NCBI GenBank assembly: GCA_037144095.1 | Contig: JBAWXL010000087.1 | Location: forward strand, 1-15,474 | Source of the DNA: CAIXTV01 sp037144095 | GTDB taxonomy: Bacteria; Bacteroidota; Bacteroidia; Bacteroidales; CAIXTV01 | Reading direction: 5' to 3' | DNA length: 15,474 bases | Part shown: positions 13,101 through 15,474 of the stretch, one piece after another | Layout of the letters: each line of letters opens with the position of its first letter | Numbering within the stretch: the stretch's first letter is position 1 | Notes under the pieces: model-generated | What the model was told of the DNA's origin: nothing | Database searches by the model: none | Seen by the model: the letters and a program-made list of their open reading frames with translations, nothing else | Program-made: the position numbers and the translations under genes

Positions 13101-15474
13101 CAATAGTAACCGTTACAGCATTGCCCGCTGTTCCAACAGCAGGAAATAATGGTCTGGTTAATCAAGGAACAACCCTGTCACTTACTGCCTCAACTATCTC
13201 TGGCGCCACTTATTCTTGGACAGGACCTTATGGTTTTACATCAACAAGTCAAAACCCAACAGTAAGTACCAGCGCTACAACTGCAATGGCTGGCACATAT
13301 AATGTAACGGCAACAGTTAATGGATGTTCAGGTTCAGCGGGATCGACAAATGTAATTGTAACTAATATTCCTTCGCTTTCAATAGGTGCTATTACTGACT
13401 TTGGAAATATTTGCATTAATAATAGCTCATCTCCTAATTCATTTACTGTTTATGGTATTAATTTAACCACTGCTGATATTAGTATTGCCGCATTGAATGG
13501 ATATTCATATTCAACCTCATTAAGTGGCACATATTCATCGACTTTAACTATTTCTCAAAGTGGAGGAACTTACGGCCCTACGCCTGTATATGTGAAGTTA
13601 TCACCTACATCTGTTCAATCCTATAATGGAAGTATTGTTGTTGGAGGGGCAGGAGCAACAGATGTGAATCGTTCTGTAACAGGAAGTGGAATAAATACAG
13701 CTTCTACAGTTACCACAACAAGTCCGGCAACATTAATTACTGCAACTTCAGTAACCTTAAGTGGTAATGTTACTGATGCAGGATGCCAAACTGTAACTTC
13801 AAGGGGCATTTGCTATGGCACTTCATTAATCCCTGATTTAACTGGAATCTTTATATCAGAAACAGGAACAATTGGCAGTTTCTCAAGTAATATTTCCAAC
13901 CTATTACCTAATACTTTATATCATTTTAGAGCTTACTCTACATCCTCTGCTGGAACCAGTTATGGTAGTGATGTAACCTTTACAACAGATAATTTAACTG
14001 CTCCAACTGCTACAGATGCTACTAGTTTAACTTCTTCTGGTTTTACAGCCACCTGGAGCTCATTGACAGGAGCAAATGTTTATAAATTAGATGTAAGCAA
14101 CTCTCCAACATTCTCTTCTACAGGAGTAATTAATGAAGGTTTTGAAAATCCAACATTTCCTCCAACTGGATGGATTACAACCGGGTGGAGTAGGAGTACT
14201 GCTACAAACGATTATGCATCTGGAGTCGCAGGAGCAATATGTGGATCAACTTCTGGAACCCTTACAACTAACGCAATTGCATATCCTACAAGCATGACAT
14301 TCTATTTAGGGAGATCATCCAATACTACCACCAAGACATTGACAATTGAAGTTTCGACTACAAGTCAATCATCAGGGTTTAGCACTATTGCAACTTTTGA
14401 TCATAGTAACGTTCCGGCGAGTAGCTACAATCAATATAGCATAAATTTGTCAGCTTATTCTTCTAATTCAATAATATATATACGTTTTAATAAATCATCA
14501 ACTACAACTTCTCCTTGGAGATTAGATGATATCGTTATAAATGAGTCTGCCCCAAGTTTTATTTCAGGATACTATGATTTGAATGTAAACACAACATCTC
14601 AAGCAGTTAGTGGATTAAACCCAATTACTAATTATTATTATCGAGTGCGAGCAGTTGGTGGAAATAGCACAAGTGTAAACTCTAATGTTATTACTGCATT
14701 AACTACACCTGTTTCAGCTACAGCCAGTACAACAGTTCAGCCTACTTGTACAGTGCCAACAGGCACAATAGTTGTGACATCACCCCTTGGAGCTTATGAA
14801 TATAACATTGATGGAGGCACTTATCAGTCATCAGTTACTTTTTATAACGTTGCAGCCGGTGATCATTCAATTTTAGTTAGAAGTGCAACAGTACCTATAA
14901 GCATTTCAACTGCAACTATTGTAACTGTAAATGCCCAACCGCAAACTCCGCCTGCTCCAACTGTAGGATCTATAACTCAACCTACATGTACAACTTCAAC
15001 AGGCAGCGTTGTGTTAAATGATTTACCAAGCGGGAATTGGACTATTAATCCAGGATCCATTTCAGGTTCATCTTCAAGTAAAACAATTTCAGGATTGGCT
15101 GCTTCTCATACTTACAATTATACTGTTACAAATAATTTAGGTTGTACGTCTTTGGCTTCAGCAAACGTTGTTATTGATGCACAGCCTGTTTCTCCCATGG
15201 CAAGTATTACTAATAATACAGGTTCAACCATTCTAACCTGTGCAAGGGCAGTTATAAATGTAACAGCAACCGGAGGTGTAACTTATGCCTGGTCAGGTGG
15301 TGCTACTCCATCGACTGATATTAATAGCATTACAACTCCTGCCACTTACACTGTAACAGTTACTACTGCTAATGGATGTACGGATACCAAATCAATTACT
15401 ATTACACAGGATATTGCTAAACCTACGGCTGGAATAACCAATAATTCATCTTCAACAATCCTAACTTGTGTAAG
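10175..15474 (+). CDS. Giant modular secreted/surface protein (3' truncated)
   Basis: At least 1766 codons in one uninterrupted frame, cut by the window end. Residues 1-60 form an unusually long signal peptide: a ~41-residue polar region, then LILIVILICFPLLM and probable cleavage near SWG-Q. Then in order: a Ser/Thr/Gly-rich beta domain (~62-234); three FN3-like repeats starting at C236, C353 and C471, each with CxPPVTQ and NYTFT(V/I)YE; a GEVED domain (~594-742, with WIDWNKDG and DGEVEDY); a BNR-associated N-terminal-like domain (~744-893); two Ig-like regions (~903-1065); an ASH-like domain (~1067-1175); an FN3-like unit ending YGSDVTFTT; an FN3 domain split by a jelly-roll-like insert (~1317-1462); QPTCT repeats (~1514-1670); and 76-residue Ig/PKD-like repeats from ~1671. 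This is typical of T9SS-exported adhesins. The sorting domain should lie beyond the window. No catalytic domain is seen. Confidence 0.93.
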   Translation, partial: MKKLFTHFNRQTINNSFQANGSKFLPKGTFLGRTNLFNLTKLILIVILICFPLLMQKSWGQLVTYTPTSLAVLPSTTVTPASNFTANPITTGGGFSAGSCGSGSYFHRAGVNVPTNTATATTSGTYYEFTVAANSGYSATYTSVSISNVRNSTSASVPAIKFSYKIGSGSFNDDPLLASAGTGNCSSVGNTYIYDFTDFSSSQTITFRIYIYSGSTSASSYRFGTITVNGSVTSACTPPVTQATIGSYTSTGTTSTTVNWTRGSGDSVLVVGRLTTTTAVAPSSGTTYSANAAFGSGTTTGTGNYVVYKSVGTTVPVTALAAATNYTFTVYEFNSSSTCYKTPGSSSAISTNCSPPVTQASIGAYTNNTTGNSLTANWTRGSGDSILVVGRLTSTTAVAPTSGTNYSANAAFGLGSTTATGNYVVYKGTGTTVPLTGLTLNSNYTFTIYEYNGTGICYNISGSSSSITTICTPPVTQASINAYSNNTTGNSLTANWSRGNGTAGVIVVARLTTTIAIDPISDNTYTANAAFGSGTGSAITGTGNYVVYVGTGTSVPVTALSGNTNYTFTVYEYNTGGPCYLIPGSSSSVLTPLIYCTSTGTMIYQTGITYVGFNTISNATPTKTAGYNDYTSQSTTVTQNSNINLNVRANTAGTYNVYCKAWIDWNKDGVFNTTNEEYTLGTTYNVTDGSLSLSPLSINIPSSASIGNTRMRVSIKYSSSVTYPTSCETSMDGEVEDYQIIVAASCVPTITLGTNTVDFANVCATIVKVPIQSFSLTSSSCDGNLTNVGFTTTGTYTSSEVTKFQLWKSATNDISTATQLGADLTTSLGAGAHTFAAFTSPTLTNGTPYYFWITADVASSITDGHTIAVNAIATTDLTSTSTKAGSTTAGGTLTLKALPTAPIVSSPICAGVTSVSGTSTEANGTVIALYKGAVSQGTTTVASNNWTVSGISALVGGDLIKATATSSSGCVSSFSSIVTVTALPAVPTAGNNGLVNQGTTLSLTASTISGATYSWTGPYGFTSTSQNPTVSTSATTAMAGTYNVTATVNGCSGSAGSTNVIVTNIPSLSIGAITDFGNICINNSSSPNSFTVYGINLTTADISIAALNGYSYSTSLSGTYSSTLTISQSGGTYGPTPVYVKLSPTSVQSYNGSIVVGGAGATDVNRSVTGSGINTASTVTTTSPATLITATSVTLSGNVTDAGCQTVTSRGICYGTSLIPDLTGIFISETGTIGSFSSNISNLLPNTLYHFRAYSTSSAGTSYGSDVTFTTDNLTAPTATDATSLTSSGFTATWSSLTGANVYKLDVSNSPTFSSTGVINEGFENPTFPPTGWITTGWSRSTATNDYASGVAGAICGSTSGTLTTNAIAYPTSMTFYLGRSSNTTTKTLTIEVSTTSQSSGFSTIATFDHSNVPASSYNQYSINLSAYSSNSIIYIRFNKSSTTTSPWRLDDIVINESAPSFISGYYDLNVNTTSQAVSGLNPITNYYYRVRAVGGNSTSVNSNVITALTTPVSATASTTVQPTCTVPTGTIVVTSPLGAYEYNIDGGTYQSSVTFYNVAAGDHSILVRSATVPISISTATIVTVNAQPQTPPAPTVGSITQPTCTTSTGSVVLNDLPSGNWTINPGSISGSSSSKTISGLAASHTYNYTVTNNLGCTSLASANVVIDAQPVSPMASITNNTGSTILTCARAVINVTATGGVTYAWSGGATPSTDINSITTPATYTVTVTTANGCTDTKSITITQDIAKPTAGITNNSSSTILTCV
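10880..11957 (+). repeat. Three direct repeats of ~351-354 bp within the giant gene
   Basis: Repeat copies begin at 10880, 11231 and 11585 and encode FN3-like modules of 117, 118 and about 122 residues. Copies 1 and 2 share near-identical DNA stretches, for example TTTTAGTTGTTGGAAGATTA in both. This implies recent duplication or gene conversion and offers sites for copy-number change. Each module starts with a cysteine and has a second near its end (TCY, ICY, PCY), which could form a disulfide. Confidence 0.85.
15206..15474 (+). repeat. 76-residue Ig/PKD-like repeat series (start)
   Basis: The words ITNNTGSTILTC (from 15206) and ITNNSSSTILTC (from 15434) begin successive units exactly 228 bp apart. 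Unit one has WSGG, TYTVTVT and NGCTDTKSITITQD. The second unit is cut by the window end, so the copy number is unknown. Such units commonly run for many copies in Bacteroidota surface proteins. Confidence 0.75.

Noticed and set aside
12721..13809. Minus-strand frames of 101 and 62 residues (12721-13026 and 13621-13809)
   Set aside because: They are antisense shadows of the giant gene, whose plus-strand frame is continuous and rich in recognised domains.

Overview
The window looks like chromosomal DNA from an AT-rich member of the Bacteroidota, probably free-living or environmental. The evidence is consistent. There is a DUF4294 protein. A giant Ser/Thr/Gly-rich secreted protein is built from FN3, GEVED and Ig-like modules typical of type IX secretion (T9SS) substrates. 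Coding starts are AT-rich and mostly lack Shine-Dalgarno sequences. Several intergenic regions carry Bacteroidota-type -7 elements (TAnnTTTG). I see no rRNA, tRNA, CRISPR array, transposase or phage module.

Layout. Positions 1-171 hold a 21-bp tandem repeat of short palindromes. It lies downstream of a minus-strand gene of unknown function (294-947) with an FN3-like C-terminus. A 418-bp gap with a degenerate REP-like inverted repeat follows. Next comes a two-gene unit, a small secreted beta-rich protein and a small lipoprotein (1366-2282), overlapping by ATGA. After it lie a possible 29-residue leader ORF, a small membrane protein (2578-3012) and a DUF4294 protein (3174-3758).

Positions 3813-7181 (minus strand) form a probable three-gene unit: a Gfo/Idh/MocA oxidoreductase, a lipoprotein, and a polyisoprenyl-phosphate hexose-1-phosphate transferase that starts surface polysaccharide synthesis. 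Protein-L-isoaspartate methyltransferase (pcm) is divergent from it across a compact double promoter. Positions 7922-8614 hold no gene but carry an array of about seven 42-bp units. An orphan gene (8615-9580) with a strong terminator follows. After a 534-bp AT-rich gap, a giant modular surface or secreted protein starts at 10175 and runs off the window end (1766 codons visible).

The most unusual structure is the pair of repeat arrays. They share no obvious sequence, yet both are strings of short inverted repeats with about 2-nt spacers, centred every 21 bp (two helical turns). In the second array two palindrome types alternate, so the sequence period is 42 while the symmetry period is 21. Each array lies next to a Bacteroidota-type protein of unknown function. 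I infer a structured protein-binding or cruciform/hairpin array, not a chance minisatellite, but this is untested.
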